A DNA stretch of 7,052 bases, taken from NCBI GenBank assembly GCA_902782965.1, contig CACZPG010000144.1, positions 1 through 7,052 of the forward strand. Reading direction: 5' to 3'. Positions 1 through 6,040 of the stretch are shown here, piece after piece. Within the stretch, counting starts at the first letter, position 1; every line of letters begins with the position of its first letter. Under the pieces are notes generated by a model that worked only from the letters and a program-made list of their open reading frames with translations, ran no database searches and was not told the origin of the DNA. The position numbers and the translations under genes were made by a program. This DNA is from an uncultured Lachnospiraceae bacterium. Lineage in GTDB: Bacteria; Bacillota; Clostridia; Lachnospirales; Lachnospiraceae.

Positions 1-707
1 AGGTAACCTTTAAGGGAAAAGCCGGTGAGGCAAAGGATGTACAGCTGAATGTATCAAATACAATCGACTATAGTGCATACAAGAATGAAATATTCACTTT
101 AGGTACAGAAGAAACCGAATATGAAATGACATTTACAATGGGAGCATGTACTGCGGAAAAAGTAGCAATTCAGTTCAATCTCGGAAAGTTTAAGGATTCT
201 CCGACAGGAAGCACCACAACAACAGTAGAGCTTTCAGATATAGTAGTTACTGATCTTTCAGCAGAAGCTTCATCCACCGCAAGCGTTATGGTTGATAAGT
301 TTGATGAAACCTGGGGTGGAGCAGGAGCAACAGTATCAGAAGGAAAAGCAACAATAGTAGTTGATGATGTAAAGACAAACCCATGGGATGTACAGTTCCA
401 GAAAGCTGGAATGACATTTACAGAAGGACATGAATATAAGGTAACCTTTAAGGGAAAAGCCGGTGAGGCAAAGGATGTACAGCTGAATGTATCAAATACA
501 ATCGACTATAGTGCATATAAGAATGAAATATTCACTTTAGGTACAGAAGAAGCAGAGTATGCAATGACATTTAAAATGGGAGCATGTACTCCTGAAAAAG
601 TAGCAGTTCAGTTCAATCTCGGAAAGTTTAAGGATTCTCCGACAGGAAGCACAACAACTACAGTAGAGCTTTCAGATATTAAGGTTGTAGATCTGACTGC
701 AGAAGCA
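1..707 (+). repeat. Tandem 438-bp in-frame repeat encoding CBM4_9-like modules (one partial, one complete copy)
   Basis: Bases 1-269 align without gaps to 439-707, an offset of exactly 438 bp or 146 codons. By eye about 22 of 269 positions differ, so identity is near 92%; the first 79 bases match perfectly and half of the differences fall in the last 29 bases. The complete unit is 270-707. The first visible unit is cut by the window edge, so more copies may lie upstream. Such high nucleotide identity, including synonymous sites, points to recent duplication or ongoing gene conversion, unlike the three C-terminal CBMs of the same protein, which are diverged. Confidence 0.93.
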
Positions 708-3509
708 GCTGGCGGGAATAATTTTGATTATCATGATTATACTTACACTTCAGGTCGTATAAACACACAGAACAAGCATGATTTCACATATGGACGTTTC
801 GAAGCAAGAGCTAAGGTTCCTACAGGAAATGGATATCTTCCTGCATTCTGGCTCATGGCAACTGATGAACAGAATTACGGACAGTGGCCACTCTGTGGTG
901 AGATGGATATTATGGAGGTTATGGGAAAGGATGTTACTAAGTCCTACCATACAATTCATTACGGAGATCCGGATCATGCTGAAGATCAGGGTACCTGTAT
1001 TAAGTCAGAAGAAGGCCAGACCTTTGCGGATACTTACCATACCTTCACCCTTGATTGGGAGCCGGGCAGCTTAATCTGGTATGTTGACGGAGTTAAAGTT
1101 CATGAAGCTCATAGCTGGGCAAGTGGACGTGATGATGAGAGTACACTTGCATATCCTGCACCATTTGATCAGGATTTCTATATAATTCTTAACCTTGCAA
1201 TCGGTGGATCATGGGTTAAATGGCCTGATCAGGCTGCAGTAGAAGATATGTCAAATCAGAGTTATGACATAGATTATGTCAGAGTATATCAGAAGGATGC
1301 TTCTGTATATGAGAAAATGGAAGCTGAGGCAGAGAGACCTGCAGCAAAGAAATACAGAGAGCCTGATGAAAATGGAAACTATGTAAGAAATGGTGATTTT
1401 GCAGCAGACCTTAAGCCGATGGATTCAGAGGGTGATAACTTCGAACTTCATCTTGAAAGTGAGTGCGAAGCTACAACCTATTCTACAGATGCAGATAAAA
1501 AAGAAATTGTAATTACTCCTAATGATATAGGAAAAGTGTTATACAGTGTACAGCTTAAGCAGAATGATATTCCTATGATCAAGGGATGGACCTATGAGGT
1601 TACTTATGATGCTTATGCTGAAGTTGATAACAATGATACAAGACAGATTACTGTTGACGTAAAGGGACCGGACAGAGACTGGTGCTTATATCTTGACGAA
1701 CAGAAGGTTAATCTGACAAACGAGAAGACATCTTATTCACATCAGTTTACTATCAGCACAAGAAATGATGGCAATGGAGTTCTGGAATTTAACCTTGGTG
1801 CCCAGGGTTCAAAAGCTCCTGTTCATATTTCAAATGTACAGCTTAAACATGTATCCGGTGAAGAAATAACTAATCCGGTAAAGACAGTAAGATATGACGG
1901 AAATTATGTATATAACGGAACCTTTGATGTGGGCGAAGATCGTTTTAAATACTGGGATGTTGATACAAATAATAAGGAAGCAGAAGTTACAGTAACTAAC
2001 GAGAAGACAGCTGCTGAGAGAAAGAGAGAGCTTAAGGTTAAGGTTGTTGTTCCTGAAGGAGCTACGGTTCTTGATCCTGTAGTTATCTCACAGAGTGATA
2101 TCTATCCTCTTACCAAGGGTGTATATTATTTCAGCTTCACAGCTTATACACCTGATGGAGAAACAGATGGAATGAAAGCTGTCGTGGCAGGAAAGAAATA
2201 TAAGCCGGAGCTTTCAGCTGATAAGCAGGCATATAGATATACATTTGAGGAAAATTCAGATCTTACAAGAGAAGAATCAGATGTTAAGTTCATTTTCTAT
2301 AAGCCTGGAACATATTATCTGGACAATGTAAAAGTTGTAGATGCTTATATGATCAAGAATGGTGTATTCGATGCAGGATTGGCTGCTTATGAAGCAGGTT
2401 CTTATGAAGCAGGAAAGGCTAACTACAGTATAGCTTCTGAAGTAGATGGATACGACAATGTTCTGGATGTAAATGTTGAAAAGATTGGTAAAGAAGACTG
2501 GCATGTTCAGTTTAAGCAGAGTGGAGTTAAGCTTGAGAAAGGTAAACTCTATAAGCTTACATTCGATGCAAAATCTACTGTTGATCGTAGCATAAGTGTA
2601 TGTATGCAGAGAAACGGTAGTAATAATACCTGGAAGACTGCTCCGGAATCCCAGAAGTGGGTTTCATATTCAGGAGATGATAAGTTATATCAGGCAACAA
2701 ATGATTGGCAGACCTTCGAGAAGACTTTCGAAATGACCTATGATACTGACGAAGATTCTCTTCTCAGTGTTGCACTCGGAAAACTTGGAGAAGATATAGA
2801 AGCACATCATGTTTACTTTGATAATATAAGCCTCTTTGAAGTTGATGAAGATGGCAACGTTGTTGATCCGATAATAATTTCTGAAGAAGATACAACTTCA
2901 GAAGAATATATACTTCCTAAGAAGGCTGAACCTACACCTGCAGCTACAACAGCACCAACAGCTGCTCCAACAGCTACGGCAGCACCAACAGCTACAGCTG
3001 CACCAACAGCAACACCAACACCATTCGATGATACACCTAAGAGCAAGAACAATGGCGATGGCAAGGTACAGAAAGGTGAGACAGTAGTAACTAAGCTTGG
3101 TACATTTACAGCTACAAGCAAGTCAGAAGCTAAATTCACAGCTGCTTCATTAAACGCAGTTGATCAGGCTAAGATAGTAATTCCTGCTACTGTTAAGATT
3201 GATGGCAAGAAGGTTAAGGTTACTTCGATAGCAAAGAATGCATTTGCATTCTCAGACGCAACTGAAGTAGTAATCGGAAAGAATGTTAAGACAATTGAAA
3301 CTAAGGCATTCTATGGATGCTTCACACTTAAGAAGATTACCATCAAGAGTAAGGTACTTAAGAAGATTGGCAAGAATGCATTTGGTGAGATTGAGGATAA
3401 GCCGGTATTCAAGCTTGGAAAGAATTACAAGAACAAGAAGCTTGTAAAGAAATATAAGAAGCTTATAAAGAATGCAGGAACACCGAAACAGTTCAAAGTA
3501 ACTAAATAG
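1..3509 (+). CDS. Multimodular secreted GH16 beta-glucanase (laminarinase-like) with CBM4_9 modules and C-terminal LRR domain, 5'-partial
   Basis: The frame is open from base 3 to the TAG at 3507-3509 (1168 residues seen); start and signal peptide lie upstream. Modules by nucleotide: partial CBM4_9-like copy (3-269); full copy (270-707, with WGGAGATV and NPWDVQFQKAG); GH16 region (about 714-1292); three divergent CBM4_9-like modules (about 1371-1853, 1896-2342, 2352-2846), the first two opening with GNYVxNGxF and the third with KNGVF; Thr/Pro/Ala linker (about 2931-3023); BspA-like LRR with lysine-rich tail (about 3099-3506). The GH16 signature GEMDIMEVMG places the catalytic Glu, Asp and Glu at 900-902, 906-908 and 915-917. 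This E-x-D-x-x-E bulged form is usual in laminarinases, while lichenases have E-x-D-x-E. YTSGRI, YGRFEARAKVP, AFWLM and DYVRVYQ strands are present. The likely role is extracellular hydrolysis of beta-1,3 or mixed beta-1,3/1,4-glucan, with surface attachment by the C-terminal domain inferred. The first GH16 strands (DEF...W) do not directly precede YTSGRI; see findings. Family call is strong, exact substrate uncertain. Confidence 0.9.
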   Translation, partial: VTFKGKAGEAKDVQLNVSNTIDYSAYKNEIFTLGTEETEYEMTFTMGACTAEKVAIQFNLGKFKDSPTGSTTTTVELSDIVVTDLSAEASSTASVMVDKFDETWGGAGATVSEGKATIVVDDVKTNPWDVQFQKAGMTFTEGHEYKVTFKGKAGEAKDVQLNVSNTIDYSAYKNEIFTLGTEEAEYAMTFKMGACTPEKVAVQFNLGKFKDSPTGSTTTTVELSDIKVVDLTAEAAGGNNFDYHDYTYTSGRINTQNKHDFTYGRFEARAKVPTGNGYLPAFWLMATDEQNYGQWPLCGEMDIMEVMGKDVTKSYHTIHYGDPDHAEDQGTCIKSEEGQTFADTYHTFTLDWEPGSLIWYVDGVKVHEAHSWASGRDDESTLAYPAPFDQDFYIILNLAIGGSWVKWPDQAAVEDMSNQSYDIDYVRVYQKDASVYEKMEAEAERPAAKKYREPDENGNYVRNGDFAADLKPMDSEGDNFELHLESECEATTYSTDADKKEIVITPNDIGKVLYSVQLKQNDIPMIKGWTYEVTYDAYAEVDNNDTRQITVDVKGPDRDWCLYLDEQKVNLTNEKTSYSHQFTISTRNDGNGVLEFNLGAQGSKAPVHISNVQLKHVSGEEITNPVKTVRYDGNYVYNGTFDVGEDRFKYWDVDTNNKEAEVTVTNEKTAAERKRELKVKVVVPEGATVLDPVVISQSDIYPLTKGVYYFSFTAYTPDGETDGMKAVVAGKKYKPELSADKQAYRYTFEENSDLTREESDVKFIFYKPGTYYLDNVKVVDAYMIKNGVFDAGLAAYEAGSYEAGKANYSIASEVDGYDNVLDVNVEKIGKEDWHVQFKQSGVKLEKGKLYKLTFDAKSTVDRSISVCMQRNGSNNTWKTAPESQKWVSYSGDDKLYQATNDWQTFEKTFEMTYDTDEDSLLSVALGKLGEDIEAHHVYFDNISLFEVDEDGNVVDPIIISEEDTTSEEYILPKKAEPTPAATTAPTAAPTATAAPTATAAPTATPTPFDDTPKSKNNGDGKVQKGETVVTKLGTFTATSKSEAKFTAASLNAVDQAKIVIPATVKIDGKKVKVTSIAKNAFAFSDATEVVIGKNVKTIETKAFYGCFTLKKITIKSKVLKKIGKNAFGEIEDKPVFKLGKNYKNKKLVKKYKKLIKNAGTPKQFKVTK
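2964..3017 (+). repeat. Three 18-bp repeats encoding the Ala-Pro-Thr linker
   Basis: Three in-frame units start at 2964, 2982 and 3000, the first two encoding APTATA and the last APTATP. They form the core of a Thr/Pro/Ala linker (about 2931-3023) between the last CBM and the LRR domain. Such linkers are common in secreted polysaccharidases and are often O-glycosylated; glycosylation here is not shown. The repeat count could vary between strains by slippage. Confidence 0.85.
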
Positions 3510-3525
3510 CATTGGTACTCCTTTC

Positions 3526-3576
3526 GGAAGCACCGTCCCGAGCATATAACGCCGGGGTGGTGCTTTCTTTTGTTTT
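3526..3576 (+). terminator. Rho-independent terminator of the GH16 gene
   Basis: The arms 3526-3540 and 3553-3567 pair over 15 bp with a few G-U pairs (core AAGCACC with GGTGCTT, then CCCG with CGGG), leaving a 12-nt loop. T-runs follow at 3568-3571 and 3573-3576. It begins 16 bp after the stop codon and isolates the glucanase gene from the two-component operon. Confidence 0.9.
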
Positions 3577-3589
3577 CACAAGTTTATAT

Positions 3590-3618
3590 TTGCGCTCATA
3601 TCACGCTCATATTATAAT
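3590..3618 (+). promoter_or_regulatory. Promoter of the two-component operon with OmpR-type direct repeats
   Basis: A perfect -10 TATAAT lies at 3613-3618. Seventeen bases upstream is a poor -35, TTGCGC (3590-3595, only TTG matches consensus). The 9-bp word CGCTCATAT occurs at 3593-3601 and again at 3604-3612, an 11-bp period, the second copy abutting the -10. OmpR/PhoB-family regulators bind direct repeats spaced about one helical turn and activate promoters with weak -35 elements, so the regulator encoded directly downstream is the natural candidate. That link is inferred. The transcript start would be near 3625. Confidence 0.7.
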
Positions 3619-3621
3619 AAG

Positions 3622-3681
3622 TCCATCGTAATTGTTTATTACAGAGCATCATTGAAATGCTATCTGAATAGTTACGATGGA
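3622..3681 (+). promoter_or_regulatory. Nested inverted repeats in the leader of the two-component operon
   Basis: TCCATCGTAA (3622-3631) is an exact reverse complement of TTACGATGGA (3672-3681), extendable by one G-U pair at each end. Inside the 40-nt interval, AGCAT (3645-3649) pairs with ATGCT (3657-3661) around a 7-nt loop. If transcription starts near 3625, the outer arm lies at the 5' end of the mRNA, and the structure ends about 19 nt before the ribosome binding site. It may be an RNA leader structure or a protein-binding dyad. It is not followed by a T-run, so it is not a terminator. I recognise no known riboswitch. Confidence 0.5.
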
Positions 3682-3699
3682 TTTATTTACACTTTCTAT

Positions 3700-3707
3700 G
3701 AGGTGAT
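3700..3707 (+). promoter_or_regulatory. Ribosome binding site that fixes the TTG start of the response regulator
   Basis: GAGGTGAT at 3700-3707 closely matches the complement of the 16S rRNA 3' end. Its AGG ends 8 nt before TTG at 3712, ideal spacing. The in-frame ATG at 3706 lies inside this site and cannot be served by it, and the TTG at 3652 has no comparable site. Confidence 0.8.
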
Positions 3708-3711
3708 GATT

Positions 3712-4464
3712 TTGAAGAAGATACTTCTTGTTGAAGATGATTATGCACTGGCCATGGGAACGGAATATACTCTCAAATCCGAGGGCTATGAAGTTGTTCA
3801 TGCCAAGAATCTGGCTGAAGCCCGGGCTGAGGTTACAAAGCCCGGAAATGATACAAATCTGATATTACTTGATGTTATGCTTCCTGATGGGGATGGGTTC
3901 TCGTTCCTTGAGGAGTTAATAGCTCAGGAAATTGATATACCTGTTATTTTTACTACTGCTGTGGGAGATGAGGCCAATATTGTAAGAGGCCTGGATCTGG
4001 GAGCGGATGATTATATATCCAAGCCATTTAAAGTGAAGGAAATGCTGTCCCGTATTGCTGCAGTAATAAGAAGGCAGGAAAGAGCCTTGAGAAGAAGCGG
4101 TTCAGCAGTTTCATCCGGTATCGAAAAGTCTGAGGATGAACTGACCGGTTCAGATATGTCAGGAGATGATGAAATCAGCTTCGGTTCTCATGTTCTGAGT
4201 ATGAATGAATTTCGGTTGTATAGGGAGGGCGAGCTGATAGAATGTACTCCTGCCGAAATCAGACTACTGAGGGAAATGATCAGGAATAGAGGAATAGTGC
4301 TTACCAGAAATCAGCTGATGGAGCGGTTGTATGATTCTGAGAGTACATTTATCGATGATAATACTCTGTCTGTTTATGTTAAAAGACTGCGTGACAAACT
4401 GGGAGAGGATGCCCGATTTATAAAAACTGTTAAAGGAATCGGATACCGTTTCGAAGATGATTAA
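3712..4464 (+). CDS. OmpR/PhoB-family two-component response regulator
   Basis: DNA-binding response regulator of 250 residues from the TTG start. The N-terminal receiver domain (about 1-118) opens with MKKILLVEDD (acidic pocket D9, D10), has the phospho-acceptor D54 in LILLDVMLPDGDG, the switch threonine T82 in PVIFTTA, and K104 in YISKPF. The C-terminal winged helix (about 155-248) shows CTPAEIRLLREMI, LTRNQLMERLY, the recognition helix region DNTLSVYVKRLRDKL and the wing FIKTVKGIGYRF. The linker (about 122-155) is long and rich in Ser, Glu and Asp, which accounts for the size above the usual 220-235. Its cognate kinase starts 24 bp downstream. When phosphorylated it should bind direct repeats; the pair at 3593-3612 is a candidate autoregulatory site. 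The architecture resembles VncR/BceR-like regulators of cell-envelope stress, but no transporter target is in view, so the regulon is unknown. Confidence 0.95.
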   Translation: MKKILLVEDDYALAMGTEYTLKSEGYEVVHAKNLAEARAEVTKPGNDTNLILLDVMLPDGDGFSFLEELIAQEIDIPVIFTTAVGDEANIVRGLDLGADDYISKPFKVKEMLSRIAAVIRRQERALRRSGSAVSSGIEKSEDELTGSDMSGDDEISFGSHVLSMNEFRLYREGELIECTPAEIRLLREMIRNRGIVLTRNQLMERLYDSESTFIDDNTLSVYVKRLRDKLGEDARFIKTVKGIGYRFEDD

Positions 4465-4488
4465 TGTAAATGATTATGAGAAATAACT

Positions 4489-5556
4489 ATGAAAAGTGAC
4501 TATGAGAGAAAAAATTTCACCTGGATGTTCTGGATGGTAGCCGGCATATTTCTGATGACTACATATGTCCTGCTTGTTTTCATGGGTTCCAGTGCCGGTA
4601 GAAGCATGAAGCTGTGCCTGGCTGTGTTAGGTGCTGCCGAGGCGGTCTTTGTGGTGGCGCTTTATTTCATTTCAAAACGGGCAGTTGATAATGCATATTC
4701 AGCTGTGGAGCATTCTGCTGATATGATGAATGAACTGCTCAGAAACAGTGGTGAGAAGGAAGGCATGCTGGAAAGGCCTGATATAAAAGAAGGAAGCGTC
4801 GGGATTCTGTATGACAGCTTTGAGAAGCTGGTATATATGTTCAGCGAGAGTCGTCAGCGAGAGAGACTGGAGAAGGAATATCTGAAGGATGTAATGTCAG
4901 ACATTTCCCACCAGCTCAAAACTCCCCTTGCTTCAATGAGCGTATTTATTGATCTGCTCCTGAATGACAAGATAGACTCTCCGGAGGAGAGGAAGAAGAT
5001 ACTGTCGGAGGCGGGAAATCAGGTGAATCGTATGGAATGGATGGTTCTTTCCATGCTGAAGCTTGCGAGAATTGAAGCAGGTTCTGTGCAGTTCGAGAAA
5101 AGGGACACGGAGGTGAGTTCTGTTCTGGATGAGGTGAGAGGTGCCATAAGTTACCTGACAAACTCAAGAAATCAGAAACTTATAATTAACTGCCCTGAGG
5201 GAACCATAGTTCAGACTGATCCCGAGTGGATGACAGAAGCTATTATAAATATAGTTAAGAATGCTTCGGATTATTCCAAAGCTGAAGGTGATGAGTCTGC
5301 TTCCTCGAATATAGAGATAGATGTTGAGAAGAACTCTGTCTTTACAAGAATCTACATTCGTGATCACGGAATCGGAATGAGTGAGGAAACCATGACGCAT
5401 ATCTTTGACAGATTCTACAGAGAAAGTAATGAGGTAAATCCTAACAGTGTGGGTATAGGACTATCTCTTTCTAAATCCATAGTTGAAGGCCTGGGTGGAA
5501 AAATCTCTGTCGACAGTACCCTGGGAGAGGGCAGCTGTTTTAAGATTCAGATATAA
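4489..5556 (+). CDS. Sensor histidine kinase with two transmembrane segments, intramembrane-sensing type
   Basis: Membrane histidine kinase of 355 residues. Two hydrophobic spans (about 11-33 and 41-62) are joined by only about 8 residues, so there is no extracytoplasmic sensor domain; this is typical of intramembrane-sensing kinases such as BceS or VncS types. After a helical region (about 65-130), the HisKA domain carries the H-box DISHQLKTPLASM with phospho-acceptor H141. The ATPase domain shows the N-box EAIINIVKNASDYS (N258), G1 RDHGIGM, the F-box IFDRFYR and G2 VGIGLSLSKSIVEGLGG, so the kinase appears complete. It starts 24 bp after the regulator stop, and in-frame stops at 4471 and 4477 exclude a longer start. 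No good Shine-Dalgarno is visible before ATG 4489; translation may be coupled or weak. The kinase should phosphorylate the regulator encoded upstream. The stimulus is unknown; partner membrane proteins often deliver it in this class. Confidence 0.95.
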   Translation: MKSDYERKNFTWMFWMVAGIFLMTTYVLLVFMGSSAGRSMKLCLAVLGAAEAVFVVALYFISKRAVDNAYSAVEHSADMMNELLRNSGEKEGMLERPDIKEGSVGILYDSFEKLVYMFSESRQRERLEKEYLKDVMSDISHQLKTPLASMSVFIDLLLNDKIDSPEERKKILSEAGNQVNRMEWMVLSMLKLARIEAGSVQFEKRDTEVSSVLDEVRGAISYLTNSRNQKLIINCPEGTIVQTDPEWMTEAIINIVKNASDYSKAEGDESASSNIEIDVEKNSVFTRIYIRDHGIGMSEETMTHIFDRFYRESNEVNPNSVGIGLSLSKSIVEGLGGKISVDSTLGEGSCFKIQI

Positions 5557-5572
5557 AAAATAAAAAAGTATG

Positions 5573-5601
5573 TTGACATATTTGGTCGAACGTGTTAGAC
5601 T
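5573..5601 (+). promoter_or_regulatory. Promoter of the BlaI/M56 operon
   Basis: A perfect -35 TTGACA lies at 5573-5578 and a -10 TAGACT (4 of 6) at 5596-5601, with a 17-bp spacer. An A-rich stretch (about 5555-5568) upstream could act as an UP element. It begins 16 bp after the kinase stop, and no terminator separates the two, so read-through from the two-component operon is also possible. Operator dyad 1 covers the spacer and the -10, which predicts repression by blocking RNA polymerase. Transcription would start near 5608. Confidence 0.8.
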
Positions 5602-5649
5602 TCAAACATAGTCGAACGCGTTAGACCGATTTCGTTTGACGTATCAGAC
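5585..5649 (+). promoter_or_regulatory. Three operator dyads, probable binding sites of the BlaI-type repressor
   Basis: Dyad 1 (5585-5600) and dyad 2 (5611-5626) are 16-bp sequences that differ at a single base and share the palindrome GTCNAACNNGTTNGAC. Dyad 3 (5634-5649, GTTTGACGTATCAGAC) is weaker: about 11 of 16 positions fit the same pattern, but it has its own imperfect symmetry. Centres are 26 and 23 bp apart. Dyad 1 overlaps the -10, dyad 2 lies at about +4 to +19 and dyad 3 in the leader. BlaI/MecI repressors usually bind tandem dyads in their own promoter, so the adjacent regulator is the best candidate. The sequence differs from the staphylococcal TACA/TGTA box. Confidence 0.8.
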
Positions 5650-5652
5650 TAA

Positions 5653-5664
5653 AAAGACGTCTTT
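5653..5664 (+). other. Perfect 12-bp palindrome abutting the ribosome binding site of the BlaI-type gene
   Basis: AAAGACGTCTTT is fully self-complementary and ends one base before the Shine-Dalgarno GAGGT (5665-5669). It may be incidental, a further protein contact after the three dyads, or part of a small structure affecting translation. With no loop it would be a poor RNA hairpin. Confidence 0.4.
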
Positions 5665-5676
5665 GAGGTAATTAAT

Positions 5677-6036
5677 ATGGAAACACCAAAGGTATTTGAA
5701 AGTGAATACAGATTCTGCCTGATACTCTGGGAACATGAACCTATCAAGAGTACAGAGCTTCCTAAGCTGTGCGAGGCGGAACATGGATGGAAAAAGGCAA
5801 CCACCTATACGGTTATTAAGAGATTGTCAGAGCGAAATGTGATAAAGAGCGAGAATGCCGTGATCACATCGCTGGTATCAAAATCAGAGGTTCAGACAGC
5901 CGAGATAGATGAGATGGTAGACAGAACCTTTGAAGGCAGCATACCTGATTTTCTGGCAGCATTTGCAAAGAGCAGGAAGCTGTCAAAGAAGGAGATAGGC
6001 GAGATTCAGAAGCTTATAGATGATTATAAGGATTAA
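5677..6036 (+). CDS. BlaI/MecI-family transcriptional repressor
   Basis: A 119-residue winged-helix repressor, close to the usual 120-130. The Shine-Dalgarno GAGGT (5665-5669) sits 8 nt before ATG. The N-terminal half (about 7-66) has the family features: an ESEYRFCLILWEHEP helix, STELPKL, then WKKATTYTVIKRLSERNVIK as the DNA recognition region. The C-terminal half (about 70-116), including DRTFEGSIPDFLAAFAKSRKLSKKEI, matches the helical dimerisation domain. It should bind as a dimer to the dyads upstream and shut off its own operon until inactivated by the M56 protease encoded 4 bp downstream. Two oddities: the wing (about 58-66) is several residues shorter than in MecI/BlaI, and the Asn-Phe cleavage pair of the staphylococcal proteins aligns, from memory, with A95-F96. 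It may therefore answer to a signal other than beta-lactams. Confidence 0.9.
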   Translation: METPKVFESEYRFCLILWEHEPIKSTELPKLCEAEHGWKKATTYTVIKRLSERNVIKSENAVITSLVSKSEVQTAEIDEMVDRTFEGSIPDFLAAFAKSRKLSKKEIGEIQKLIDDYKD

Positions 6037-6040
6037 TGAA

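Noticed and set aside
1..707. Repeat array considered as a mobile element or CRISPR-like structure
   Set aside because: The 438-bp unit is an in-frame protein module of 146 codons with CBM features and no spacers, terminal inverted repeats or transposase.
778..1074. Second + strand open frame of 98 codons inside the GH16 region
   Set aside because: It overlaps the well-supported GH16 catalytic frame and its product shows no domain; it is a shadow frame.
2813..3139. Minus-strand open frame with Val/Ala-Gly repeats over the linker region
   Set aside because: It is the complement of the Thr/Pro/Ala linker of the glucanase; its repeats follow from the 18-bp sense repeats, and it has no recognisable domain.
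3622..3681. Inverted repeat in the leader considered as a terminator or attenuator
   Set aside because: The outer arms are 40 nt apart, are not followed by a T-run and do not overlap the ribosome binding site.
3652..3714. Longer response regulator starting at TTG 3652 or ATG 3706
   Set aside because: TTG 3652 lacks a good ribosome binding site and adds 20 residues not typical of the family; ATG 3706 lies within the Shine-Dalgarno sequence that serves TTG 3712.
5557..5676. Classical BlaI/MecI box (TACA-N-TGTA type) in the repressor promoter
   Set aside because: No such core is present; the symmetric elements there are of the GTCNAACNNGTTNGAC type instead.
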